From contig JAHLTZ010000015.1 of the NCBI GenBank assembly GCA_025786725.1, positions 496,001 through 560,000 of the forward strand: a stretch of DNA of 64,000 nucleotides, given 5' to 3'. Source of the DNA: Syncephalis fuscata. Lineage: Eukaryota > Zoopagomycota > Zoopagomycetes > Zoopagales > Piptocephalidaceae. The notes beneath the pieces are model-generated. The model was not told the origin of the DNA and ran no database searches. It saw nothing but the letters and a program-made list of their open reading frames with translations. This document shows positions 13,134 to 23,889 of this stretch, piece by piece (positions within the stretch are counted from its first letter, which is position 1; each line of letters starts with the position of its first letter). The position numbers and the translations under genes are program-made.

Positions 13134-15545
13134 TTAAAGATCATCGTGATTTATTGTTGTTGCTGATTCTTTAGCCTTGTTACTTGATTGTTCTAAAACA
13201 TTAGAGTTGCTTTTGGATTTACGTTCAAGCAGACAGTAGCGTCCCCAGTAGCGGCCATCGCCTTCTTCGCCATTAGATACAAGCCAGCTGGGCAACCAAA
13301 GTATACGTGACAACTGACGTGTGTGGTGCATCAAGATATGGCTCACAGTGTACTTCTTTCCATTCAGGGTGAATGTTATACCGTGGTTCGTGTGGGTCTT
13401 CACTCTTTACACGACTATGAGATAGTGAATTGTAGCGATGTGGAAAGTCAACGTCAATTAAATAGTTGCACTGATCTGCGTCCACCTAATTAAATAGTAT
13501 TAGCAATTGATATTCAATTCATCAACTATACCTACATATCGATCAAGCTCTTCTTGGTTTAAATCATTCATACTTGTAGGTACTGTTGAAGTACCTGGAC
13601 GCCAGCCATCTAATCTTTTAACTTGTTGGCCAGATAAGCTGGTTAATTGATGCTGTAAGGAAGTCGATTCGGCAAAGTATTTGGGTAGCAATCCACGGAA
13701 ATTTGATCGTAAGAAATAAAGTCTGGAATTTGGTGGTAATAAGTAGCTGCTAGGGAATCTAAACCATTCTTTGCCAACACAAACGCTTAAAGTAGTGTTG
13801 GATGAATTGAAATGAGCAGGCGCTGCAACATTAGATAAATACGAGTAAACAGATATGGGTGCATAATAGAACGAATAAATTCCGTGAAAGCGTAGTATGG
13901 ATATGCCACTTGTAATAACTATTAGAGCCATCGTACAACATGATAGCAATCTATTACGATAAGCCTACAGTTATTTGTTAAATAAACAACAGGTCAATAA
14001 ACCCGTACTAATACAACCTACCGATAGATGTTGAAGGTTGGTCGATACATAATCAGCTAAATGGCGGATTAAGCATAATGCAACACAAGCATTAAAGCAT
14101 ATAAGTGGATAGATTGGATAGAGGAAGCGCTCCTCTTTATGAGGCTGCATAGTAAATATCAATAGCCAAATATACATTGGCATTAAACGAATGGTAGACA
14201 TAATAATAGAGGATGTTGTTCCAGGATGACTAACTTGTAATGACTTGCCACCCATGAGTGTATTGAATATCTATTAATGCATAAATACAGTGATGAATAT
14301 TCATAGTGTTTAAATTACCAAAAGTGGGAGACTGCCTAATGCTAATAGCCATAGTAGATTAAAGTTAATTAATCCATTGGCTATATAGAACCACCAAGGC
14401 TCAGTGCCATAGAGATCAGGACCACGATCAGCACCACCTAGAACGTTGTATCGAACAATATTCCAAGGAACAATAACCCACTGACGATAGAATATAGAAT
14501 CAATGATAATCAATGGTAGCTAATATGTAATCGTTAGAAATAATGATAATAATATAAATGTTTATATACTTACTAGAACAGTAAAAAAGGCTACTACAAT
14601 ACATTTAGTAAAATGTAGCCATCGCTGTGGCATCCACTGTTGTCGTGATAATGGATCAGCTGGCGATAAATCTGATGCTGATTTATTTGCATCGTGTTTA
14701 TCTGAACGCTGTAGCACTACACGTTGATTACCACTAATAAATAGTTCTTCAAAAATAAATGGAATACCGATAGCGCCACTAAATGGCCATCCCCAGATTG
14801 CCCCAACGGCGAGACAAAGTGTAGCGCCTAAATACGCGATCCTACATGCACCACAATCGAGGGTGTGCGCAGAAAATAAGAGGCGGCCAACATACTTGTA
14901 TACATGGCAAAGGTCGATGGCAGAAAAGCTATACGACAATAGATTTATATAATAAGTAGTTTAAATAATACATAAAAATTACTTACCTGAAGCCGCTTGG
15001 GCCATACCCGCATTAAATAGTAGTGCTAAAAGTAAATAGCGTGCCACACGACGGTTGAAATGCTCAACCACGGCCGTGTAAAAGGTAGCTTCACATGCGG
15101 CACACATAATAGCCATGGCAAATCGCATGGCATAAAACACTTGTATCTTTATCGATATATTGATATGAGCATCACAGTTATCGCCGCCTATTAAATATAC
15201 ACCTACTTTATTGCTAGCTAGTAAAGTCATTGCACGACCTAGTAGCGCATGCAGACCAACATAAGCCCACGAGCGTATGGCATACTCTGGCGAATACTCC
15301 CAAGTCTGTAGCCCGTTGCCGTATTGCAAATAGTGTGCCGGTTCCCAGTAGTTATAGACTTCATCACAGTCGGGTATTGTTGCTTTTGCCGCGGTATATA
15401 GACGTACAATACAGAAGAATTTAAATGCAATGTTATGCGTTGGGCAATAGACACGGTCGTCAATATTGACTTTTGTTGTACTTTCTGAACTATCTACATG
15501 AGCTGTTTTTTGTCGGCTTGCTTGCCGTTTTGTGGTACGCGCCAT
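13134..15545 (-). CDS. ALG9: ER alpha-1,2-mannosyltransferase Alg9 (one apparent frameshift)
   Basis: This is a GT22 dolichol-phosphate-mannose-dependent mannosyltransferase that adds alpha-1,2 mannoses to the lipid-linked N-glycan precursor in the ER lumen. The luminal loop IPDCDEVYNYWEPAHYLQYG and WEYSPEYAIRSWAYVGLHAL are the GT22 signature. Many membrane segments follow, with WGWPFSGAIGIPF, GPDLYGTEPWWFYIANG, MYIWLLIFTMQPHKEERFLY and PIYPLICFNA. The soluble C-terminal part has VCVGKEWFRFPSSYLLPPNS and EPYLDAPHT. After PYLDAPH the family-like continuation RQLSRILWLPSWL lies in another frame, so one extra base near 13318-13327 is implied. Read without correction, the protein ends about 15 codons later. 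The start at 15545 gives MARTTKRQ, a basic cytosolic tail. Confidence 0.9.
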
Positions 15546-16363
15546 AACAATTACAATTAAATGAAATAGCAATAACGAGAAAGAGATATGTAAAATGTAT
15601 GTGATACAATGTTAACTGATTTAGTCTTGTTCTAACATGACCGCTAAAGATTGGTTCAATATGGTCTTACACCTTCAACTTGATTTATTCGTTTAATTAT
15701 ACTGGATATCTAGTTTAAGCAGGATATACATGCTATTATTAAATTCAAATCAAGACATAATAATAAATCCCATTAAATCCAAGAATAAATGACCTATTCA
15801 ACCATGCAAATGATAACATATTTGTGTACTTTATCAATTTGCTAACTTGCTTGCCATATAGTATGTGTTTTATAAGTTGGCATACTAATGCAACTGCTAA
15901 AATATCCAGATAAGACTAATATAAATCTATTAACGAATAAAGAACAAGTCAGCGGCAGTTATGCGTTACCCAAAGATTAGTTTTATTAATGTAGTAATAT
16001 TTTACTGTTTATTTAGTTAACAGTAGTATTAAATGACTGATCATGCAGTTCAATCGGCAATAATTGATTTTTATTATTATATTAATTTCAAGATGAATTG
16101 CAATGAATACAAGCTAATATTATTTCGGTATTATTCATAATATACTTGTAAATACAGTCGATTACAATGCTAGCATGTATTTATAAACTTCAGATTTTAA
16201 ATCGTTATTTAAATAACAATGCTATTATAATCACTTTAGTTTACATTGTTCACTAACATAGCGTATTTTTACAAGTATATTGTCAATATATTTAATCAAT
16301 TAATGTTAGTCTTTGTAAGCAAATAGAATATAAACATAGCTATAATAGCTTAATCAAACACAA
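15546..16363. other. AT-rich intergenic and 3' flank of locus A
   Basis: No gene is seen. From roughly 15.9 kb onward the sequence is alignable, in inverted orientation, with the 3' flank of locus B at 45.8-46.3 kb, so this is the outer part of the duplicated block. Confidence 0.5.
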
Positions 16364-18507
16364 TTAAGATGGAACCACATGTTTATTACTACAAGTTTGC
16401 ATACTTGATTGCATACAAACAAATACAGACTTGTTGGTAATATAAGAAATCCATCGATTAAGGGTTGAATAAACCAGGGCATTGGCTGGGACTTGGTAGC
16501 TGAGTGGGCTGAGTGGTGTAGTTGTCAAATGATCTTGATTCTTGCCGAATATATACCTAAAATATATATAACTCGCAGTCCAATCATACTATCAGTGCCA
16601 ATATTTTGAATGCGCCAGTTATTCTATAGTCATGAGCACATATAAAATATTATATGGTTAGCGTATGAGTTAGCATTATATGATTCTACTTACAATCTAT
16701 TAATACAAGGCATCAAACACGTAAAGTGTACAGTATATATTTAATGCATCGTCAATAATATACAGTATTACTTACGAGCTATTAATACAAGTCATCAAAC
16801 ACAAAGAATATGATAGTTGTTTAACGTATAGCCAATTAATATACAATGCCACTTACATTCTATTATGTTAAGTTATTGATAAGCACAATACAAGTATATA
16901 ATTAGTGTATAGCCAGTTAATATACAATACCATAATTGTTAAGTGAAACCCCCCCCCTCCTGTTTTTTAGGTAAAACAATATGCAAGCCAGTTTAAACAA
17001 GTAGGTCCAAAAACAAGACCTTGGCCAGAATAGCCAAGGAAAAACAATTGGGATCAACTTCAAGAGAATAGTGCTGTGTAGCACCATTCAAAAAAAAGAT
17101 GGTCCCGCATGAGATCTATATGGACCGGATTTTGCGCAAAAACGTAGCAGTCCACCCGTTAAAAGTTTGGAAAAGTCCAAAAATAGTGGGAAGCAGCGCA
17201 AATGCTTTAATTATGTGCAGCGGGGGCTCACAAGCTTTTCAAAATAAAATAAAAATATAATATAATATTACTTACTGCCTATTAATAAAAGTCATCAAAC
17301 ACGCAAAATGTACGGTATGTATTTAGTGCATAGTCAATTAATATACAATAACACTTACCCTCTATTAATACAAGTCATCAAACACGTAAAGTGCACGGTA
17401 TATGCTTAGCGTATAGTCAATTAATATATAATACTACTTACGACCTATTAATACAAGCCATCAAACACACAAAATGTACAATATATGTTTAGTGCATAGT
17501 TAATCAATATATAATGCCACTTACCAACTATTAATACAAGTCATCAAACGCAAAAAGTGCACAGTATATAATTAATGCATAGTCAACTAATATACAATAC
17601 TACTTACAACCTATCAATACAAGTCACCAAACACACAAAATGTACGGCATATGTTTAGTGCATAGTCAATCAATATATAACATTACTTACCAACTATTAA
17701 TATAAGTCATCAAACACACAAAGTGCATGGTATATATTTAGTGCATAGTCGAGCAATATACAATGTCACTTACAAGCTATTAATACAAGTCATCAAACAC
17801 GCAAAGTGCACAGTATATATTTAGTGCATAGTCAATCAATGTACGATATCACTTACGAGCTATTAATACAGGTTATCGAACACACAAAGTGCACAGTATA
17901 TATTTAGTGCATAATCAATTAATTATTACTATTGCTATTTACCTCCTATTAATACGAGTAATCGAACACACAAAGTGCACAGTATATATTTAGTGCATAA
18001 TCAATTAATTATTACTATTGCTATTTACCTCCTATTAATACGAGTAATCGAACACACAAAGTGCACAGTATATATTTAGTGCATAATCAATTAATTATTC
18101 TTATTGTTATTTACCTCCTATTAGTATAGATAGGCAATGTTAGTATCAGCAATATAATTTGTTTTATATTAAACCTACTTTTAACCAATGGTGCTATTTT
18201 ATTTGTTTTACATTAAAAACAACAATTAATTATTATGCCAATAACTATGTGCAATCAACAATTACCATCTATTTGCCATGTCCATTATTTGGATAACATA
18301 CGATAAGCGCTGGAATAATGAGTCAATAATTGCGACTTACCATCTAATATTATCATTGGTTAAACATAATGTTAGCAAACATTTCAAATTTCAAATTTAT
18401 GACTACAACATACCACGACGAACCAAAGTTGGCTTAGCATCCACCATGGCTGTACTGGCTACAAGGGCCACGAGGACGGTGCAGACGACGGCAATAGAAA
18501 GCTTCAT
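16364..18507 (-). CDS. Locus A: predicted secreted peptide gene with sixteen 3-base micro-exons
   Basis: Exon 1 (18507-18414) encodes a classic signal peptide, MKLSIAVVCTVLVALVAS then TAMVDA, followed by KPTLVRR and one leftover G before a strong GTATGT donor. Sixteen 3-base exons then follow, each closed by GT-A donors and TAG acceptors (minus-strand reading): ATG 18341-18343; ATG 18266-18268; GAG 18115-18117; GAG 18029-18031; GAG 17943-17945; CTC 17857-17859; CTT 17774-17776; TTG 17691-17693; GTT 17608-17610; TTG 17525-17527; GTC 17442-17444; AGG 17359-17361; GCA 17276-17278; AAT 16857-16859; CTC 16776-16778; ATT 16694-16696. In phase 1 the junction codons spell D, D, G, G, G, A, P, F, G, F, G, Q, G, K, S, H with no stop. 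The terminal exon starts at 16556. In the joined frame it adds CIYSARIKII and stops. A 63-codon frame, open to 16364, would need a later acceptor. A splice from exon 1 straight to the terminal exon is also in frame. No family is recognised. Confidence 0.6.
16694..18117 (-). repeat. Tandem array of 83/86-base intron plus micro-exon units
   Basis: Each unit read on the minus strand is a complete intron (GTAAGT or GTAAAT, a GCACTAAA element mid-intron that could be the branch site, then TATTAATAG) plus a 3-base exon. Spacing between successive triplets is 83 bases for seven intervals and 86 bases for the three intervals between 17857 and 18115. The three left-most units are spaced 81-82 bases or are interrupted by the SINE remnant. 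The GAG-bearing 86-base units are almost identical and look recently duplicated. Confidence 0.9.
16943..17262 (+). mobile_element. SINE remnant within an intron of locus A
   Basis: The segment matches the reverse complement of the SINE in locus B: shared blocks include GGGGGCTCACAAGC, AGTCCACCCGTTAAAAG and an A/T-rich tail beginning CAAAATAAAATAAAA. The tRNA-like head is missing, and the left edge is a C run at about 16950. It sits antisense to the peptide gene, close to the donor after the GCA micro-exon, just as in locus B, so the insertion probably predates the duplication. Confidence 0.7.
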
Positions 18508-18643
18508 GGTGAGATTGATTTGTTAAGACAAACAAGTAGAGTGAACGACAGAGTATGTCAAGTGCAAAGTAGGCAGAGTGAGTATTTGGCAGAAAGCAGA
18601 ATGTGATGATGATACTGCTGGTTAGTTGTGTGTATTTTGTGGG

Positions 18644-18652
18644 CTATTTATA
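18644..18652 (-). promoter_or_regulatory. TATA box of locus A
   Basis: TATAAATAG on the minus strand lies about 137 bases upstream of the ATG at 18507. The same motif sits at the same distance in locus B, within a conserved upstream block. Confidence 0.55.
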
Positions 18653-18889
18653 TTAATATTTATTTTGAAGCACCAGCAATGTATCCTATAGAATATACCA
18701 TTGAATACAGTGTAAACCAATAAAATGTATTGATATGACGATTTAGCAGGCATGGATGAATAACTGTAGTGTGCATTCTATACGTGCAATGGTAGTCTTC
18801 AAAGGTATTCACATGATGATTTGAAGTATGCGTATAGCAATGTACTAATGACATGCTAATGTGCAACCATGCCCTTGATTCAACCTGTT

Positions 18890-19620
18890 TGGCTTTTGCT
18901 CAGATGACGCGGCGAACCTAACCACCTGGTACATCTATGGTAGAAATTTGTGTACTATTCTTTACAATATCGTACATGGTTTGAACATGTAATGCAAACC
19001 AAATCCATTGATTCTATAGAAGCAATAATGATACGCCTTTGTGTTCTTGCTATTGCTTTTACCGAAAAATTAATCCCCAACTTGACCGTAAGATGCAAAC
19101 TGAAACAACTGGTTCTACAGAAATAATGATGCTCCGTTGTTGTTTCTTTACTTTAACCTGCTTACCATTTGCACAAAGGACCCGACAATCTCAATCATTC
19201 AGTACACCTATGGTAGAAATTCGTGTACTATTCTTTACAATATCGTACATGGTTTGACCATGCAATGCAAACCAAGTTCATTGATTCTATAGAAGCAATG
19301 ATGATACGCATTTGTGTTCTTGCTATTGCTTTTACCGAAAAATTAATCCCCAACTTGACCGTAAGACGCAAACTGAAACAATTGGTTTTACAGAAATAAT
19401 GATGCTCCGTTGTTGTTTCTTTACTTTAACCTGCTTAACATTTGCACAAAGGACCCGACAATCTCAATCATTCAGTACATCTATGGTAGAAATCCATGTA
19501 CTAATATTTACTGTACTGTGCATGATTTGACCATACAATACAAACTGAGTCTATTGGTTCTATAGAAGCAGTAGTAACACAACAATGTGTTTTGCTGTTG
19601 CTTTTACCGAAACATTTTAA
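18890..19620. repeat. 273-base tandem repeat upstream of locus A
   Basis: Blocks such as GCTTTTACCGAAAAATTAAT recur with a 273-base period (near 19050, 19325 and, degenerate, 19598), about 2.6 copies. The matching region upstream of locus B (43640-44080, inverted) holds nearly two copies with the same period. Short open frames inside the repeat repeat with it and are not credible genes. Confidence 0.75.
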
Positions 19621-20156
19621 TCCCCAATATTTGCATCCTTTCAAACTGCGCATAACTCGTAAGATAGTGCATTGCCTTTGAACAAACCCCGATATAATCT
19701 TTTTGTGGAATTAGGTCTGTTTTGACACCAAACTGCATTCTCTTCATTTTATAGACGACTACAAGGTTTATTAATAGTCGGTAAATAAAAGCTATTTATT
19801 ATTATTTCAAACTGCACAACACATATACAAAAGCAACATTAATAAATTGAGTTTCTTTACATACCTATAATGTTGTGCATAAGCCAGTTACAATGATTAA
19901 ATCGTGCAATATATTGGTTGGTTCATGTGACCATTCTACTTGCCATTGCAGCTTAGCTACAAAAATTACCAATTTATTTTTAGCACTGTCTTACTAATCA
20001 TTGATACAGGCCTTATCGCTATCAGTCAATTCCTGTTATTAATTATTGGCTGCTGCGTAATGGTATTCCCGATAATGAAGCACTAAACTCGAGTATTAAT
20101 GGTATATTACTTAGTGGCAACACTGATATACAAGCAACTTGTTTGGTTAAACTATA

Positions 20157-20640
20157 CTTTGACTTTTACATTTGTCCCCAAAGCACAATTCATTTCAATT
20201 AGACTCATGCCATTATTATGCACAACATAGTTATATTATTTTCTATTAAAATGTTGTTAATAAACTGATTTAAATAAATAATGTAACATGTTATTTGGTT
20301 TCTTTAAAACATTCGAGGCCGATTATTATTGTTGTTGGACATGTATAGAAAGATTAATCGAATATTAATAGAAGCCATACGATTGCAATTCCATATTGTT
20401 CTGTATTTGTTGCATCTACGTACAGCATGGATTCTTGCGTTTGAATGGTCTGTTTTATTTTCCAATCTTCTAGTATTGCATTTTGTGCATATTTAATTAC
20501 ATTATTGTATTGATAATTACACATGAATTGCTTAATGTTGGATGCAATATTATACATGTTATAGTAATAAATGGGTGTTTAATTGTATTTAAAAGTGTTG
20601 AGAGGTGAAATGGATAAATAAAAATGTAAGAGTCAAAATA
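20157..20640 (+). mobile_element. Truncated copy of the Fanzor-associated element family
   Basis: It begins with the family's GTCCCCAAAG edge and shares TTATTATGCACAACATAG, CATCTACGTACAGCATG and CATGAATTG blocks with the copies at 30.7 and 46.8 kb. It is diverged and ends before the region where the other copies carry a short exon-like MELD stretch. Confidence 0.65.
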
Positions 20641-21002
20641 TAGTAGCTTCGTACTTAAATAACAACTTAACGAGAACTATTTAATTTATTATAATAATTA
20701 TAGTTTATTGTAGATTTACATCCCAAATTATCAAGCATTTAAGATAAAGTATATGGAGCAAGATTGCAACAATGGGACTTAATAATAGTGTTAAAGATAT
20801 TCTTAACAGATTATGAATCCATGGTAACATTTTAATATAGTCTCAAAAAATATGGCTATCTAAAAATGACCACTTTTGACACCAGATGAACAATTTGTTT
20901 TAATAACGTTTAGTTTTTTGTTAACCATTGCATTTCAGTAAACCTTTTTTATAAAAGTAAAGGTCGTCGACTATAACTACGCGATAGCTTCTCTATTTCA
21001 CA
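20641..21002. other. Intergenic, upstream of the SDR gene
   Basis: AT-rich sequence between the element copy and the SDR start. It has a TATAAAAG-like motif about 50 bases before the ATG (near 20951) that may be its TATA box. Nothing else is recognised. Confidence 0.4.
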
Positions 21003-21953
21003 ATGCCTGTTTTGCTTATTACTGGTGCTTCGCGCGGAATTGGTCATGCCTGTATTGTACGGGCATTAGCACAAGCCAATGTCAATGTATTTGCCGTTGC
21101 TCGCTCACAAGAAGCATTAGAGGAACTGGCTAGCCAGTATTCAAATCGATTTGCCTATCTAAAGGCCGATTTAACCAAAAAAGAAGCTTGCGAACAAGCT
21201 GTAAATAATTGTATTGCAGAATTTGGCAGGTTAGATGCTATTGTCCACAGTGCAGGGTAAGAGTAATATGATAAATACGAGATAATATACTTACTTTTAT
21301 TTCATAGTGGTTTAGAGCCAATAGCTAAAGTAGCGATTTTGATATTGATGTATGGAAAAGGTGAGTCAATGGCTATTTAAATAGTAAGAAATTAATCACT
21401 TTATACAGCTTGTTTGATATCAACTTTTTTCAATACTCGAACTGACCAAGGCTGCACTGCCGCACCTTCGACAAACTAAAGGTGCAATGGTAATGCTTAG
21501 TTCTGGTGCTGCTTCCAATGCCTACAATGGGTGGGGTGCCTATTGCACGTAAGCAAACAACATGCTTGTCCAGCAATTGTAGCTTAAGTCTATCTAGATC
21601 CAAATCCGCCTTGAAAATGCTGACCATGGTTTTGGCCAAAGAAGAACCGGATGTTACAACAATCGATCTACTTCCTGGTCGCGCCGATACCTCGATGCAA
21701 GCTCTAATTCGAGCTAAAGGTAAGAATTAATGTATAATGCAAGTGTTGATACTTATCTTTTTACCGTTTAGGTTCGGAAGCCATGGATTCAGCGGCTTAT
21801 GATTCTTTTAAACAAGCAAAAGACGAAGGAACACTCGTACGACCTGAAGATGCTGCCAAATCCATTATTGCACTAGCACTTCATGCCCGTGGTAGTCAGT
21901 GGAATGGGCGTGCTGTTAACTGGCGTGATAATGACGTCCAACAACTGATTTAA
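21003..21953 (+). CDS. Short-chain dehydrogenase/reductase, Nre1/Irc24 type (two frame breaks)
   Basis: This is an NAD(P)-dependent oxidoreductase. LITGASRGIGHA is the cofactor-binding TGxxxGxG motif, and AVARSQEALEEL and LDAIVHSAG follow. DINFFS, VMLSSGAAS, WGAYCTSK (the YxxxK catalytic pair) and LLPGRADTSMQ complete the Rossmann fold. The order and wording match the yeast Nre1/Irc24 group (LEPV..DVNAWKKLYDINFFS). Introns lie near 21257-21307, 21360-21408, 21551-21598 and 21721-21771. One base is missing near 21334 and another in a T-run near 21425-21430, so the frame is broken twice as written. Either the gene is decaying or the sequence has indel errors. The substrate is unknown. Confidence 0.78.
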
Positions 21954-22106
21954 AGTGAAAAATATAGCTAGATGAGATGTATACATCGTAGATAAAGTAA
22001 ATAAAACTTATGTTTATTAATTTCTATTAGGCACCATTATGGCACATGCAGTTGAAAATTACGTAAGAACAGCAATATTTCTCCTATTATATATGCGTTT
22101 TCATTC

Positions 22107-23694
22107 TTATTCATCTAGGTCAGACATTAATTCGGCCAATTCGCGTTCTTCCTCTTCAGTTAGCAAATCGTTGTCTCGTTTGACTGGTTGCTCAGATTCT
22201 GCTGACTCTTTGAATTCATCCTCTGGTTTATTAGCAAATTTTCCTGCAACAATATCTAATAGCAAGGTCAGTTCAACCATTTAGTGCTATAACTTCATAT
22301 TAGTCTTACCAGAGATTGGCCAGCGACGAATCGTGCTGTCAAGCGAGCCTGTATATAATATACCATTATGAGCAATAATCGACATAATTTCATCGTAATG
22401 GCCTTCCATTGTAGCAATTAGCTGGCCCGACTATTGATGTATACATAAATATGCATATATATTACATTTATTAATAAATATTTATGAATAATTATATAAC
22501 ATTCGATTACTTACTGCAATATCAAATGCCCGAACATGCTCATCACGACACCCTGTCATTGCATACGGTCCAATAACACTAACACTACGTACTGCATCCG
22601 GATGTTCTAAAGCTGTATCCTCTGTGCATGTCTAAACCGTCAAATATTTAGTTATACTTCGATTATACTAAAATTACACTCACCTCTAAATCCCAACGGC
22701 GTACTGTTTTGTCAGCTGATGCCGTCCACATATCACCGGTAACACCTTCAATAGCTGATGTATGTACATCAAATATACTTGTGTCGTGGCCAGTCAACGT
22801 AGCAACACAGCGACATGTATCGATATCCCAGCAGCGTACCGTGCCATCAGTACCGGCCGTCCATAGCCATTCACGTATCGTAGTGGCAGTAGTAGTAGTA
22901 GTAGGAGTAGGAGTAGTCGAACCATCCTCCAACTTCTTCAGTGTAGGATTGGGCCCAATAGTAATTGTTACTGATTCAACCTGTCCTCGATGCTCATTTT
23001 CATAAACACCAAGACAAGCACCGGTAACCAGTGACCAGCGACGTGCCGTACCATCGGCCGACACCGAGTAGGCAGTAGTTGGATGGCCAGCCTGACTTGC
23101 CCCATCAATTAAATGATCTTTACCAATGACTACCGCTTTAATAAAATCCGAATGGCCACGTAAAGTCAATAGCGCTTCTTTTGTTTCTGCATTCCATAGG
23201 CAAAGTGTTTTATCCCATGAACCACTTAATAATAATTCTTCCTCCTTCTTTCCAGTTGTTGACTCAACGCAACGGCAAAAAGCCGCCACTGAAGTGACAG
23301 GACCGGCGTGACCTTTATACAATTTGACTGTTTTACCCGTCTAAATAAATTATTAATATTAATAATGCCACACTCAACTCTAATCTGTATTATCCAATTG
23401 ACTTACCAATAAATTGACCTTACGTGCTGTATGGTTTGAATTGCCCACGTAAGCATAGGCTGTTTGTCCATCACTACTGCTGTCCTTGCTGCTATTACTT
23501 CCAGGTGCTAATATCATACATAATATCTTAGAAGGTAGTTCAATAGGATTGCCTAGTTGTTTATCCTTCTTCTCGCGTCGTCGCAAACCATCTGCTATTT
23601 GTTGGTCTGTCTGGAATAGCGCGCTTGTTTGTGAAGCATCGGCAATTGATGGGCCTAGTGGCAATGTTGAACTTAACGACGAGCTGTTTGTCAT
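22107..23694 (-). CDS. WD40-repeat protein
   Basis: At least six WD repeats are visible: LSGSWDKTLCLWNAETKEAL, YSVSADGTARRWSLVTGACL, TAGTDGTVRCWDIDTCRCVA, WTASADKTVRRWDLET, VTGCRDEHVRAFDIASG and YTGSLDSTIRRW. Together they should form a propeller. A Thr/Pro low-complexity stretch lies in the middle (near 22880-22920), and the C-terminus is acidic and ends in SDLDE. Introns lie near 23340-23400, 22630-22680, 22430-22510 and 22260-22310. The start at 23694 (MTNSSSLSS) leaves about 195 bases to the divergent HEM3 gene. A longer in-frame start at 23841 would leave only 48. The protein resembles fungal WD proteins of unknown role, so I give no symbol. Confidence 0.8.
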
Positions 23695-23889
23695 ATTAAA
23701 AGATAAAGAATGCGTGTATGAGATGAGAATAAGCTGTGCTGCACGGTTCCAGTTAAGAGCGCGTGAAACATTTTTACTCGCTTCTGTAATACATTGAATA
23801 AAGAATATTTTATTAATATTATTAACATTATTATTCGCCATTCTTGTATTGGATCTTGTTTTTAGTTTTGTATAGGCTTAGTTTCTACT

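Larger units (their letters stand above)
15900..20130. repeat. Inverted duplication, arm A
   Basis: Peptide locus A, its 3' flank, promoter, 273-base repeats and the sequence to about 20.1 kb align in inverted order with 43.1-46.3 kb. A marker at the outer end is the block with AATGGTATTCC near 20055, whose reverse complement is at about 43165. Boundaries are judged by eye. Confidence 0.7.

Noticed and set aside
13300-13330. A 31-base intron instead of a frameshift in ALG9
   Set aside because: A GTCAGT-CAG join would restore frame but delete RQLSRILWLPS, which resembles the family; 31 bases is also too short for introns here.
16694-18117. Regularly spaced direct repeats resembling a CRISPR array
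   Set aside because: The conserved part is 80 bases with intron signals and the variable part only 3 bases; the context is a eukaryotic nuclear genome with a promoter and exons.
18278-18526. Open frame antisense to exon 1 of locus A, with a counterpart at 44437-44808
   Set aside because: It runs across exon 1 and introns of the peptide gene on the other strand; its conservation follows from conservation of that gene.
19039-19530. Two similar 72-residue open frames (MCSCYCFYRK start)
   Set aside because: They recur with the 273-base tandem repeat, lack introns or a promoter and have no recognised motif; the similarity is due to the repeat.
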